Shown here one piece after another: positions 1 to 9,583 of a DNA stretch of 9,583 nt. Under the pieces are notes generated by a model. The model was given only the letters and a program-made list of their open reading frames with translations, did no database searches and had not been told where the DNA came from. The first letter of the stretch is position 1; every line of letters starts with the position of its first letter. Where the stretch lies: positions 1-9,583 of the forward strand of contig JAPKDN010000080.1 of the NCBI GenBank assembly GCA_028822575.1, given 5' to 3'. This DNA is from Alphaproteobacteria bacterium (GTDB lineage Bacteria; Pseudomonadota; Alphaproteobacteria; Thalassobaculales; Thalassobaculaceae). Both the position numbers and the translations under genes were made by a program.

Positions 1-1314
<1,314 letters not shown>

Positions 1315-1340
1315 GCGCGGCCTGTAGCGCCGTATTCGGC

Positions 1341-1347
1341 GAGGAGG
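1341..1347 (+). promoter_or_regulatory. Ribosome binding site of atpG
   Basis: GAGGAGG lies 4 bases before the ATG at 1352. It is a near-perfect Shine-Dalgarno sequence, the strongest in the window. It fixes the atpG start and fits high expression. Confidence 0.8.
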
Positions 1348-1351
1348 CGGC

Positions 1352-2233
1352 ATGCCAAACCTCAAGGACCTAAAAATCCGGATCAACAGCGTCAAGTCGA
1401 CGCAGAAGATCACGTCGGCCATGAAAATGGTCGCGGCCGCAAAGCTGCGCCGCGCCCAGGAACAGGCCGAGGCCGCGCGCCCCTATTCGGTGCGCATGGA
1501 CAGAATGATCGCGTCGCTTGCCAATAAGTCGACCGGGGTGGGTGGACCCAAACTGCTGGCTGGTACGGGCAAGGATGCGTCGCACCTTCTCGTGGTGATG
1601 ACCGCTGACCGTGGTTTGTGCGGTGGCTTCAACACCTCGATCGTGCGTGCCGCGCGCAATCGAATCCGCGCGCTCGAGGGAAGCGGCAAGACCGTAAAGA
1701 TCATTTGCGTCGGTAAAAAGGGCAAGGATCAGCTCCGCCGGGATTATGCACACCTCATAGAGGATACGATCGAGGGTATCACGCGTAAGACCGTTGAGTT
1801 CGCGAGCGCCGGTGAACTGAGTGACCGGTTGATCCACATGTACGAGAACAATGAGTTCGATACCTGTACGATCATCTACAATCGCTTTCAGTCCGCGATG
1901 ACGCAGATCGTCACCGAGCAGCAGATCATTCCGGCAAGCGTGCCGGAGGCCGCCAATGATGATGTGGGCGGGACCGTTGGCCTCTATGACTACGAGCCGG
2001 ACGAAGAAGGTATCCTCGCCGAGCTGCTGCCGCGCAATGTGGCGACGCAGATTTTTTCGGCGTTGCTGGAAAACACGGCCAGCGAGCATGGCGCGCGGAT
2101 GAGCGCCATGGACAGCGCGTCCCGCAACGCCGGTGAAATGATCGACAAGCTGACGCTGACCTATAACCGGACACGTCAGGCATTCATCACCAAGGAGCTG
2201 ATCGAGATCATCTCCGGTGCCGAGGCGCTCTAG
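1352..2233 (+). CDS. atpG: F1F0 ATP synthase subunit gamma
   Basis: Central rotor shaft of F1. It turns inside the alpha3beta3 ring and couples proton flow through F0 to ATP synthesis. The protein has 293 residues, normal for the family. The conserved N-terminal helix is recognisable ([18 protein letters not shown], then [15 protein letters not shown] at about residues 22-36). So is the conserved C-terminal helix, with [12 protein letters not shown] and [17 protein letters not shown]; these two helices pair as the coiled-coil shaft. The middle Rossmann-like domain includes [16 protein letters not shown] at about residues 78-93, a family hallmark. The start at 1352 is supported by a strong GAGGAGG and by the canonical N-terminus. 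It lies between atpA and atpD in the usual order and on the same strand, so it is part of the atp operon. Confidence 0.98.
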   Translation: MPNLKDLKIRINSVKSTQKITSAMKMVAAAKLRRAQEQAEAARPYSVRMDRMIASLANKSTGVGGPKLLAGTGKDASHLLVVMTADRGLCGGFNTSIVRAARNRIRALEGSGKTVKIICVGKKGKDQLRRDYAHLIEDTIEGITRKTVEFASAGELSDRLIHMYENNEFDTCTIIYNRFQSAMTQIVTEQQIIPASVPEAANDDVGGTVGLYDYEPDEEGILAELLPRNVATQIFSALLENTASEHGARMSAMDSASRNAGEMIDKLTLTYNRTRQAFITKELIEIISGAEAL

Positions 2234-3730
<1,497 letters not shown>

Positions 3731-3757
3731 GGGCACTGAAACCCAGGAACCGAATCT

Positions 3758-4171
3758 ATGGCCGACACAACTATGTTCGAGCTGGTCTCGCCGGAACGCC
3801 TGCTGATGTCCAAGGATGTCAGCATGGTCGTGGTCCCCGGGGCCGACGGATTGTTCGGCGTTTTGCCGCGCCATTCGCCGCTGCTATCGACACTGTTGCC
3901 CGGCGTGATCGACGTTTACGAGGACGGTGCGATCACCGATCAGATCTTCGTGGCCGGCGGCTTCGCCGAGGTTACGGAAGACCGCTGTACCGTACTTGCC
4001 GAGGAAGCGACAGCGGTCGCGGAATTGGACGTAGACCGGGCCGAGCAACGGTTGGTGGATCTTCGTGATGAGCTAAAGGACGCCACCGGAATAGAAGCCG
4101 GCCTCCTTACCCGTCGCGTCAGCGATTCAGAAGCCGTGATCACGGCCATGAAACAAGCCAAGAACGCCTGA
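3758..4171 (+). CDS. atpC: F1F0 ATP synthase subunit epsilon
   Basis: Small subunit at the foot of the gamma shaft. It helps couple F1 to the c-ring and in many bacteria restrains ATP hydrolysis. The protein has 137 residues, normal for the family. The N-terminal beta-sandwich (about residues 6-88) carries the family pattern ELVSPERLLMSKDVSMVVVP followed by GADGLFGVLPRHSPLLSTL and IFVAGGFAEVTEDRCTVLAEEA. The C-terminal part (about 90-135) is rich in charged and helix-forming residues and should form the two-helix hairpin. The start is supported by AGGA at 3745-3748, 9 bases upstream of the ATG. It is the last gene of the atp operon, as expected. Confidence 0.97.
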   Translation: MADTTMFELVSPERLLMSKDVSMVVVPGADGLFGVLPRHSPLLSTLLPGVIDVYEDGAITDQIFVAGGFAEVTEDRCTVLAEEATAVAELDVDRAEQRLVDLRDELKDATGIEAGLLTRRVSDSEAVITAMKQAKNA

Positions 4172-4282
4172 TTCTCCGATGCGTCTGGCCGGGTGCGCCA
4201 GGGGGTCGAAGTTGGAGCTCCCCTGCTCATGCTGCCATAGTGTCCGGGTCGCTGATTTTGGCGACGGCGAACCGGTCCCGGC
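4172..4282 (+). other. Intergenic region between atpC and the ydbH-like gene
   Basis: This 111-base gap should hold the end of the atp transcript and/or the start of the next one. Two short hairpins are visible. One pairs CTGGC (4185-4189) with GCCAG (4197-4201); the other pairs GTCGC (4248-4252) with GCGAC (4261-4265) around a TGATTTTG loop. Neither has a following T-run, so neither is a convincing intrinsic terminator. TTGGAG (4212-4217) and CATAGT (4236-4241), 18 bases apart, could be a poor sigma-70-type promoter, but the match is weak. Rho-dependent termination or read-through from atpC are both possible. Confidence 0.35.
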
Positions 4283-7200
4283 ATGAGAGTTCTCGCTCGT
4301 ATTATCATTACCCTGACCGCAGCCGTGCTTTTACTGGGCCCGGCTCTCTATCTGGCGCGTGACACGGCGGCGGCGGCGGCGGCCTCCTGGCTTGCTCGCG
4401 TGAGTTATGACGCACCGGATCTCGAAGGGTTTGGATTTCGGATTTCCGGGTTCGGCCGTGACGTCGTAACATTGGAATCCCTGACCGTCGGGAATGGCGC
4501 CGTTGTCGCCGATACGCTCCAGGCGCGTTTTAGTTTCGCGGCGCTTCGGAATGGTCAACTCAGATCTCTGGCTGTCACCGGGCTCACGCTTCGCGCCCAC
4601 GTCAAGGACGGTGCAATCATTCTTGACCCTTTCACTGCCTGGATCGAGGCACTGGAGGGCACCGCCCAGGACCAGCCGCCGCATGACAATATCCCGCGTC
4701 GATTGCCCTTCGATTCGCTGGTGTTGGATCAAACCACCGTCTTCCTGCGCACGCCGCAAGGAACCCTCCAGCTCAGTGGTGACTTATCCGCCCAGCAAGC
4801 TCCCGACGGCACTCTGGCATGGACGGGATATTTGAGGGGCGGTTTCACTAGCGACGATCTGGCTGGTGGTGGAGACGCCGCGACCCAAGTTACGATCGAC
4901 GGCGGACGCGATGTTTCCGGAGAGAGCACGGCACGCCTCACGTTTACCGGTGGGAGCGCCCGTTTCGCCGACCTGGCGTTAAAATCCGTGCGCGGAACGG
5001 TGGATCTTGAAATCCCCACTGGAAACCCGCCAACCGTCCGCGCGTCATTCCAGTTGGAAACTCCGCGGGTTAATAAAATCGAGCTGCCGATGGTCGCTCT
5101 TACCGCTCATTTCCGCGGTGGGTCCGGCTCTTTGATGGCGACAGTCAGCGGGAATGAACCCTCCGATCAAAACTATACCATTGCCATGGCGGTGGAGAAT
5201 GCTCATGGCCCCCGTGTCCGAGTGGCACTGCAGGCCGAGGGTTCGGTCGAGAGCCTCAATCCTCTACTTGGCGCTGTATCGCCAGGGCTTATCAATGCGC
5301 CCCGTGGGGACCTCGCTTTTCACGCTAGCGCGGCGATACCAGGGCCAATCGCGACTATATTCGACGCTCCATTGGAAGCGTTGAAAAACACGATCGGCAC
5401 TGGAAGCGTCGACGTGTCGATCTCGTCCGTTCCAAAGGACGGTCGGGGCCGCGGCCTTGAATTGAAAGCCAAGGTCGCCGCGATTATCGCTCCGGGCTTG
5501 GTCGACTTAAGGGCAGCCGATGAATGGCGTCTACACATTCCGCGATCGCTCACAAAATCCTACGCTTCCGTCGTGCCAGAGGCGATTAGGCATTGGTTTG
5601 ACGACGACATAAACGTTCTTGGAGGCGATGACGGGACAGCAACATCCGTATTGCTTGATTTTAGGGGCGATCGCGCGAAAGGCCGTGTCACGGGATCGAT
5701 TGATGGGCGCTTGGGTGTGGAACGTGGCGTGAAACTCTCCGGGGCCATGAATGGCCAATTACCCGGTGCGGGGCCAATTGAAGGATGGAGGTTTGATCTT
5801 CATGATTTGGCGATCGGGGTGCGCGGCTTAAAAATTAAAGGCTTCCATCTTAAACGAGGAGAGGGGACTTTCAACGGTCATATTGGCTCAAAGAGTACTG
5901 TCGGTATTTTCAAGTTTGAAGGGGCGCTCGGTGCGACGGCATCTGACTTCACCGCCGACGCCAACATAAAATTAACGGGGCGACTATCGGATCGAAATCA
6001 AGAGACACGCCTTTTTCTGGATGATTTCAAAATCCGGGCCCATGGAGCAAGCCACCAAGCCAGTGGCGTCTCAATCACCGACCTAGTGACGGTTTCTCCG
6101 TCACCTGGAACAGTTACCGAAATCAACCTGACCCGTATGCCCGATGGAGGTATTGCTCGAGATATCAAAGCCTCGCTAGAGATCAGCCCTATTTCACTGC
6201 GGTTTTCCGGTGGCGATGCTGATTATCCGCCTGTGATATTGAGCCTCGGCCATGTCACCGGACATTTCAAAGAGGGCGGCGAACTATTTGGGGGCGCCAT
6301 CGCCTTGACCTTGAACGAGATCGGCGTTGATGACGCAAGCTTTCCAAGTGTCGCTTCGGATGTCACCGTCCAGGCGGAGTTTCAGCGTGATGGCGGGGAA
6401 CCACGACTTCTCTCCTTCGAGCTCGAATTGCCCAAGATAACGAGCAACAGTCACCCAGCGTGGTTCTCCCCTCTGACAGTTATGGTGACGGGATCCGGTG
6501 GTTTGGAAAACCAAGATCTGTTGTTCGAAGGTTCTATAGCCACGGGTTCAAGCCAGATCATCCTCCCGTTTAGTGGTAGTTTGCGAGCGGATATCGGAGC
6601 CGGCCACGTGGAGCTTGCCAGAACGGCGCTTACTGTTGACCCGGCGGCGACAAACCTGATGGCCCTGTTTCCGATCCTCGGGGACCATATCAAGACCGCG
6701 CAGGGACGGGTTTGGGTCGCGGGACATTTCAATTGGCCGGATATTCATGCCAAGGGCGCACAAGGGTTTTCCATCGACGTTCAAGATCTTAATATTCGAG
6801 GGCCGGAATTCGAACTGGAGAATGTCGCGGGGGACTTCGTGTTCTCGAGTCTCTCTCCGCTACGAACCGATGGTGTCCGGTCAGTATCGATGGACCACGT
6901 CGGAATCGGAGTTTCGATCCAACGCCCCCGGCTGGAATGGTCGATGGATGGGTTGGATTGCATCAAAATTCACCATGTTTCCGCTTTATTCGCGGGAGGG
7001 AATGTTTCAGCGAGTGATATTGATCTGTCCACCGACACCGCGACCCATATACAGATCGACGTGAGCGGTGTCAGCGCCACTGAACTTTCCGGTCTCGCGA
7101 AGGTCAAGGGATTGCACGCTGAGGGCACCTTGTCCGGGACGCTTCCGTTTACATGGACGCCTGGCGTGGGGTTGTCGGTCACGGACGCGACATTGACTGC

Positions 7201-7528
7201 AGACGGTCCGGGAAAGGTTCGGTACCTAGCGGGACCGCGCGACAAGGCTCTGCGGGAATCGGGAGAGCAAGTCGGCCTGATGCTTGACGCTCTGTCGGAC
7301 TTTCGTTTCAAGACCTTGGGTTTGAAATTCGACGGACGTCCTGGTGACGGCTATCGAATAGCCCTTGCCCTGGAAGGAGCGAACCCCGATTTATATGATG
7401 GATATCCGGTCCGGTTCAACCTGGATCTGTCGGGGCAACTCGACGACGTTATTAAGACTGGTTACCGGACATACACGCTCCCGACCCGGGTGCGGGATGC
7501 AGTATTGCGGGGTGGCGAGAATGAATAG
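4283..7528 (+). CDS. ydbH: YdbH-family AsmA-like intermembrane lipid transport protein
   Basis: Large inner-membrane-anchored periplasmic protein of the YdbH ("dicarboxylate transport" DUF) family, an AsmA-like relative of TamB and YhdP. In E. coli YdbH spans the periplasm as a beta-rich groove that helps move phospholipids to the outer membrane. It has 1081 residues against roughly 880 in E. coli. A single N-terminal membrane segment (about 5-25) is followed by a run of six alanines (29-34), then about 1000 residues of beta-strand-rich sequence without further membrane segments. The C-terminal family region is the clearest: GLHAEGTLSGTLPF at 943-956, then TATLTADG-type strand sequence leading to GPGKVRY near 975-981, and a final beta stretch with GANPDLYDGYPVRFNLDLS. 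The ynbE-like and ydbL-like genes directly downstream strongly support the call. An in-frame TGA at 4253-4255 and the absence of any start codon after it make 4283 the first possible start; it has no visible Shine-Dalgarno. The old "dicarboxylate transport" label should not be taken literally. Confidence 0.87.
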   Translation: MRVLARIIITLTAAVLLLGPALYLARDTAAAAAASWLARVSYDAPDLEGFGFRISGFGRDVVTLESLTVGNGAVVADTLQARFSFAALRNGQLRSLAVTGLTLRAHVKDGAIILDPFTAWIEALEGTAQDQPPHDNIPRRLPFDSLVLDQTTVFLRTPQGTLQLSGDLSAQQAPDGTLAWTGYLRGGFTSDDLAGGGDAATQVTIDGGRDVSGESTARLTFTGGSARFADLALKSVRGTVDLEIPTGNPPTVRASFQLETPRVNKIELPMVALTAHFRGGSGSLMATVSGNEPSDQNYTIAMAVENAHGPRVRVALQAEGSVESLNPLLGAVSPGLINAPRGDLAFHASAAIPGPIATIFDAPLEALKNTIGTGSVDVSISSVPKDGRGRGLELKAKVAAIIAPGLVDLRAADEWRLHIPRSLTKSYASVVPEAIRHWFDDDINVLGGDDGTATSVLLDFRGDRAKGRVTGSIDGRLGVERGVKLSGAMNGQLPGAGPIEGWRFDLHDLAIGVRGLKIKGFHLKRGEGTFNGHIGSKSTVGIFKFEGALGATASDFTADANIKLTGRLSDRNQETRLFLDDFKIRAHGASHQASGVSITDLVTVSPSPGTVTEINLTRMPDGGIARDIKASLEISPISLRFSGGDADYPPVILSLGHVTGHFKEGGELFGGAIALTLNEIGVDDASFPSVASDVTVQAEFQRDGGEPRLLSFELELPKITSNSHPAWFSPLTVMVTGSGGLENQDLLFEGSIATGSSQIILPFSGSLRADIGAGHVELARTALTVDPAATNLMALFPILGDHIKTAQGRVWVAGHFNWPDIHAKGAQGFSIDVQDLNIRGPEFELENVAGDFVFSSLSPLRTDGVRSVSMDHVGIGVSIQRPRLEWSMDGLDCIKIHHVSALFAGGNVSASDIDLSTDTATHIQIDVSGVSATELSGLAKVKGLHAEGTLSGTLPFTWTPGVGLSVTDATLTADGPGKVRYLAGPRDKALRESGEQVGLMLDALSDFRFKTLGLKFDGRPGDGYRIALALEGANPDLYDGYPVRFNLDLSGQLDDVIKTGYRTYTLPTRVRDAVLRGGENE
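4365..4382 (+). repeat. (CGG)6 trinucleotide tract in ydbH
   Basis: Six perfect CGG units encode most of the alanine run just after the membrane anchor, read as five GCG codons then GCC. Gain or loss of units would stay in frame and change only the length of the alanine stretch. A slip-prone site is an inference; at this length it may simply reflect a GC-rich genome. Confidence 0.7.
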
Positions 7529-7715
7529 AGCGGTGATGATCGTTTCCGCGAGTTTCATGTTTCTCGGTGTCGCGGCATGTTCACCCACGGTGAAGATCGA
7601 AGCGCCCGAGAAACCCATCGTCATCAATCTCAACGTGAAGATCGAGCAAGAGGTCCGGGTTCGGGTTGAAAAGGATCTCGAGTCATTGTTCGACTCCAAG
7701 GACAAAATTTTCTAG
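7521..7715 (+). CDS. ynbE: YnbE-family small outer-membrane lipoprotein
   Basis: A 64-residue lipoprotein, the expected outer-membrane partner of YdbH; in E. coli YnbE and YdbH join to form the intermembrane bridge. A short signal peptide (hydrophobic about 5-19) ends in the lipobox V-A-A-C with the lipidated cysteine at residue 20. Serine at +2, not aspartate, fits outer-membrane sorting by the E. coli Lol rule. The mature part is only 45 residues: a PTVKIEAPEKPIVINLNV segment matching the YnbE family pattern, then strand- and helix-forming charged sequence ending KDKIF. The frame is open further upstream (to 7365), but the ATG at 7521 is the only start that places a signal peptide at the N-terminus, and GGGGTGG (7509-7515) precedes it. 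It overlaps the end of ydbH by 8 bases, so translation is probably coupled. Confidence 0.88.
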   Translation: MNRAVMIVSASFMFLGVAACSPTVKIEAPEKPIVINLNVKIEQEVRVRVEKDLESLFDSKDKIF

Positions 7716-7719
7716 GGGA
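7714..7719 (+). promoter_or_regulatory. Ribosome binding site deciding the ydbL start
   Basis: AGGGGA overlaps the ynbE stop codon and lies 6 bases before the ATG at 7726. It favours that start over an in-frame ATG at 7666, which lies inside ynbE and would put 20 polar residues before the signal peptide. Confidence 0.7.
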
Positions 7720-7725
7720 CGTTTT

Positions 7726-8094
7726 ATGTTTGGGATCCAACTTTTGAGAAGATCGTTCGTCCAGGTACTCATGGCGACCCTTGTCATGGCGATCATCGGA
7801 TTTGGCGCGACATCACCAGCGCGCGCATTGTCCTTGAACGACGCCAAGGCCCAAGGCTTGCTCGGCGAGCAACCCAATGGCTATTTGGGCGTTGTGCCCG
7901 GAAACGCGAATGCCCAGGTGTCCGCCTTGATCCAGAAAATCAACGCGAAACGCAGGGCCGCGTATCAGTCTGTCGCCAATAGCAATGGAGCAACGCTGAA
8001 ATCGGTTGAGGGTGTTGCCGGAATAAAGTTGCTCGGACGGGTGCAATCCGGGCAGTGGTTTATGGGTTCACAAGGCAAATGGCGCCGGCGCTGA
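7726..8094 (+). CDS. ydbL: YdbL-family (DUF1318) periplasmic protein
   Basis: A 122-residue exported protein of the YdbL/DUF1318 family. In E. coli YdbL acts in the periplasm and modulates how YnbE assembles with YdbH. A Sec signal peptide is clear: basic start (RR at 8-9), hydrophobic core about 11-27, and a likely signal peptidase I site after ARA at residue 34. The mature protein has the family pattern LNDAKAQGLLGEQPNGYLG (37-55), then a charged helix-rich part (IQKINAKRRAAYQSVAN) and a C-terminal GIKLLGRVQSGQWF region. No cysteine lipobox is present, so it should be soluble. Ten bases separate it from ynbE and it is the last gene of the three-gene unit. It ends only 21 bases from the convergent glycosyltransferase gene. 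Confidence 0.88.
   Translation: MFGIQLLRRSFVQVLMATLVMAIIGFGATSPARALSLNDAKAQGLLGEQPNGYLGVVPGNANAQVSALIQKINAKRRAAYQSVANSNGATLKSVEGVAGIKLLGRVQSGQWFMGSQGKWRRR
8082..8091. repeat. Perfect 10-bp palindrome GCGCCGGCGC at the end of ydbL
   Basis: A perfect inverted repeat without a loop, at the last codons of ydbL and 25 bases from the end of the convergent gene. It has no T-run on either side, so it does not look like an intrinsic terminator. It may be chance in GC-rich coding sequence that encodes WRRR. Confidence 0.4.
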
Positions 8095-8115
8095 GCGCGA
8101 GAACATCCCTATCGA

Positions 8116-9375
8116 TTAAGCGGTCGCCTGGCTTGAAAACACCCGTAGCTCAGTGGCGACCTGACTCACCAGATCGTCCCAGTTTTCGACCTGATTACCT
8201 GCGGCATCGGTCACGCCGACGCGGAACAACCGCATGGTCGGATACCAAGATGTATCAGGTCTATCTAAAAGCCAGCGCCAATCCGCATGTCGACCCAGAA
8301 GCATCCAAACCGGCTTACCCAGCGCTCCTGCGAGATGTGCTACCGATGTATCCACGGAAATCACTAAATCTAGTCCGGCGATGATTTCGGCGGTGTCGGC
8401 GTAGTCGGTCACATTGTCCTCCAGTGGCGAGACCGTTGACCAAGCCGTATCCTCGGCGGCAGGTCTCCAACCGAATTGCAGGCTCTGGAAAGTGAGACTC
8501 GGTATTTCCAGCAACGGCGTCAACGCGTCTCTTGGGCAGGACCGCCATTCGTCGCGCGTGTTCCTTGGTGTTCCCGCCCACACCAAACCAATGCGCGGCA
8601 TGTCTCGTACTTCTTGGTTATCAACACGAGGCAATGGTTGAAGATAAGGTACATCACTGGGAATCGACTGAGGGTCAGTTCCGAAGCGATGAGGTAAGCT
8701 CATGATAAGGCAGGCAGAATCAAAATCTGGCTGGCTTTTTGTGGATACGCTGTCAATCCATGGAACGGCGCTGAAAAGACGCTCAAGCGCCGGTTGACAG
8801 TGCACGAACACAATCATCCCGGACTCCGCGAGAGCTCGCGCATAGCGAATGAACTGGATCGCGTCACCCGCTCCCTGTTCGGCCACTAGTAGGATACGAT
8901 GCCCCTTGATCCGTTGGCCGTCCCAGATTGTCCTGCCGAGTTCTTCAATCTGAGAGGTGAATTCTCGACAGGATTCGCGTTTTTCATAAAGCTGCCACGC
9001 AGTTTCCCATTCGCCCATCTGAAGTTTAGCGAGCGAGAGTGCGGTCTCAATTTCTGGCCTGCCTGACGTCAAACACAACGCTCGCCTATAGATGAACGCG
9101 GCGGAATTCGCGTGATCAAAACTACGCTCGGCGTTTCCAAAATTATAATAGAGCTCAACGGCATCGGGTTGGAGCAGAATAGCTCGACGAAACGCACGGG
9201 CCATTCGTTGGTGGTCACCACGGAGTCTGAGCGATTGGCCCAGACTCATGTACACACGAGGCTCTCGAGGAAACCGTATTGCTAACAGACGGTTGCATTG
9301 GACCGCCTTATGGTAATTTCGCGTGGCCATAAGCCTGTGACCGATATTCAAGCCTTCTTCGAGGGAACGCCCCAT
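8116..9375 (-). CDS. TPR-repeat protein with GT9/GT-B-like glycosyltransferase domain
   Basis: A 419-residue protein without signal peptide or membrane segment, so probably cytoplasmic. The N-terminal part (about 5-135) holds three to four tetratricopeptide repeats, for example around 39-72 (YMSLGQSLRLRGD, FRRAILLQP) and 73-106 (LYYNFGNAERSFD, YRRAL). The C-terminal part (about 155-410) matches the glycosyltransferase family 9-like domain often found behind TPRs. It has a glycine-rich loop LLVAEQGAGDAIQFIRYAR (162-180), a GLVWAGTP strand-loop (263-270), and the characteristic VDTSVAHLAGALGKPVW (341-357) followed by DWRWLLDR and SWYPTMRLFR. The family is predicted to transfer a sugar to protein or glycan; donor and acceptor cannot be read from sequence. 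The start is supported by GGGAG 7 bases upstream. It lies 27 bases downstream of a HlyD-family gene on the same strand, so a link to type I secretion is plausible. Sure of the fold, unsure of the substrate. Confidence 0.85.
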   Translation of the reverse strand: MGRSLEEGLNIGHRLMATRNYHKAVQCNRLLAIRFPREPRVYMSLGQSLRLRGDHQRMARAFRRAILLQPDAVELYYNFGNAERSFDHANSAAFIYRRALCLTSGRPEIETALSLAKLQMGEWETAWQLYEKRESCREFTSQIEELGRTIWDGQRIKGHRILLVAEQGAGDAIQFIRYARALAESGMIVFVHCQPALERLFSAVPWIDSVSTKSQPDFDSACLIMSLPHRFGTDPQSIPSDVPYLQPLPRVDNQEVRDMPRIGLVWAGTPRNTRDEWRSCPRDALTPLLEIPSLTFQSLQFGWRPAAEDTAWSTVSPLEDNVTDYADTAEIIAGLDLVISVDTSVAHLAGALGKPVWMLLGRHADWRWLLDRPDTSWYPTMRLFRVGVTDAAGNQVENWDDLVSQVATELRVFSSQATA

Positions 9376-9382
9376 GCCGATG

Positions 9383-9387
9383 CTCCC
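9383..9387 (-). promoter_or_regulatory. Ribosome binding site of the TPR-glycosyltransferase gene
   Basis: GGGAG on the minus strand lies 7 bases before the ATG at 9375-9373. It supports that start over the in-frame methionine at residue 16. Confidence 0.65.
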
Positions 9388-9402
9388 GGTGTTTCCCGAA
9401 CC

Positions 9403-9583
9403 TCAGGGTTCGCGCAAAGCCAGTTCGAAACTCGCAAGCATCGGTGTCATGAGATAGCTCAAAAGCGTTTGTTCACCCACCGCAATCATGCCCGATGCAG
9501 GCATGCCCGGGATCAATTGCTGATCTCCGATCGCTCTGTTGAGAGAAATGGGGTCCAGCTTGATTGTCACGCCGTAAGTCGGC
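9403..9583 (-). CDS. HlyD-family type I secretion periplasmic adaptor, C-terminal end only
   Basis: Membrane fusion protein that links an inner-membrane ABC exporter to a TolC-like outer-membrane channel in type I secretion. Only the last 59 codons and the stop are in the window (complete codons 9582-9403); the rest lies beyond the right edge. The visible part is the highly conserved C-terminus of the HlyD/PrtE type: YGVTIKLD, LIPGMPASGMIAVGEQTLLS, then YLMTPMLASFELALREP. This corresponds to the usual LxPGMPxxxxIxxGExTxLSYLxxPxxxSFxxAxREP pattern. It is the upstream neighbour of the TPR-glycosyltransferase with a 27-base gap, so the two are probably co-transcribed. An ABC exporter gene would be expected further upstream, outside the window. 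Confidence 0.9.
   Translation of the reverse strand, partial: PTYGVTIKLDPISLNRAIGDQQLIPGMPASGMIAVGEQTLLSYLMTPMLASFELALREP

Noticed and set aside
4185..4265. Short hairpins after atpC as intrinsic terminators
   Set aside because: Stems are only 5 bp and lack a T-run downstream; kept only as part of the intergenic description.
7365..7520. Longer version of the ynbE reading frame inside ydbH
   Set aside because: It would bury the signal peptide and lipobox 52 residues inside the protein; the start at 7521 gives a proper lipoprotein.
8116..9583. Lower GC content as evidence of horizontal transfer of the right-hand genes
   Set aside because: I counted 31 of 60 GC at 9001-9060 against 38 of 60 at 2701-2760. 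Two samples are too few, and highly expressed atp genes have biased codons anyway; no mobile element, tRNA or repeat boundary is seen.

Overview
The window looks like a Gram-negative alphaproteobacterial chromosome, probably Rhodospirillales-like. The ATP synthase genes run alpha-gamma-beta-epsilon with alphaproteobacteria-like protein sequences. The other genes (an inner-to-outer membrane bridge protein, an outer-membrane lipoprotein, a type I secretion adaptor) need two membranes. The taxon is inferred from gene order and protein flavour, not from a search.

Left part (1-4171, + strand): the 3' part of the F1-ATPase operon. It holds atpA (5' end cut by the window edge), atpG, atpD and atpC, separated by gaps of 27-69 bases. 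All key catalytic motifs are present, so these read as ordinary, functional housekeeping genes. The upstream delta subunit gene is expected just outside the window.

Middle part (4283-8094, + strand): a compact three-gene unit. It encodes a large YdbH-family AsmA-like protein (1081 aa), a tiny YnbE-family lipoprotein (64 aa) overlapping it by 8 bases, and a YdbL/DUF1318 periplasmic protein (122 aa) 10 bases further on. In E. coli the same trio forms and tunes an intermembrane bridge for phospholipid transport to the outer membrane. Here it follows the atp operon after only 111 bases, with no convincing intrinsic terminator between them.

Right part (8116-9583, - strand): a convergent unit. Its first gene in transcription order is a HlyD-family type I secretion adaptor, of which only the C-terminal 59 codons lie in the window. 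After 27 bases comes a TPR-repeat protein with a GT9/GT-B-like glycosyltransferase domain. The pairing suggests, but does not prove, glycosylation linked to type I secretion or the cell surface.

There is no sign of insertion sequences, phage genes, CRISPR arrays, tRNA or rRNA genes. No stretch over 300 bases lacks a gene. I do not see an entirely new system. The points most worth a second look are the complete YdbH-YnbE-YdbL set behind the ATP synthase operon, the unusually long YdbH, and the glycosyltransferase joined to a type I secretion gene.
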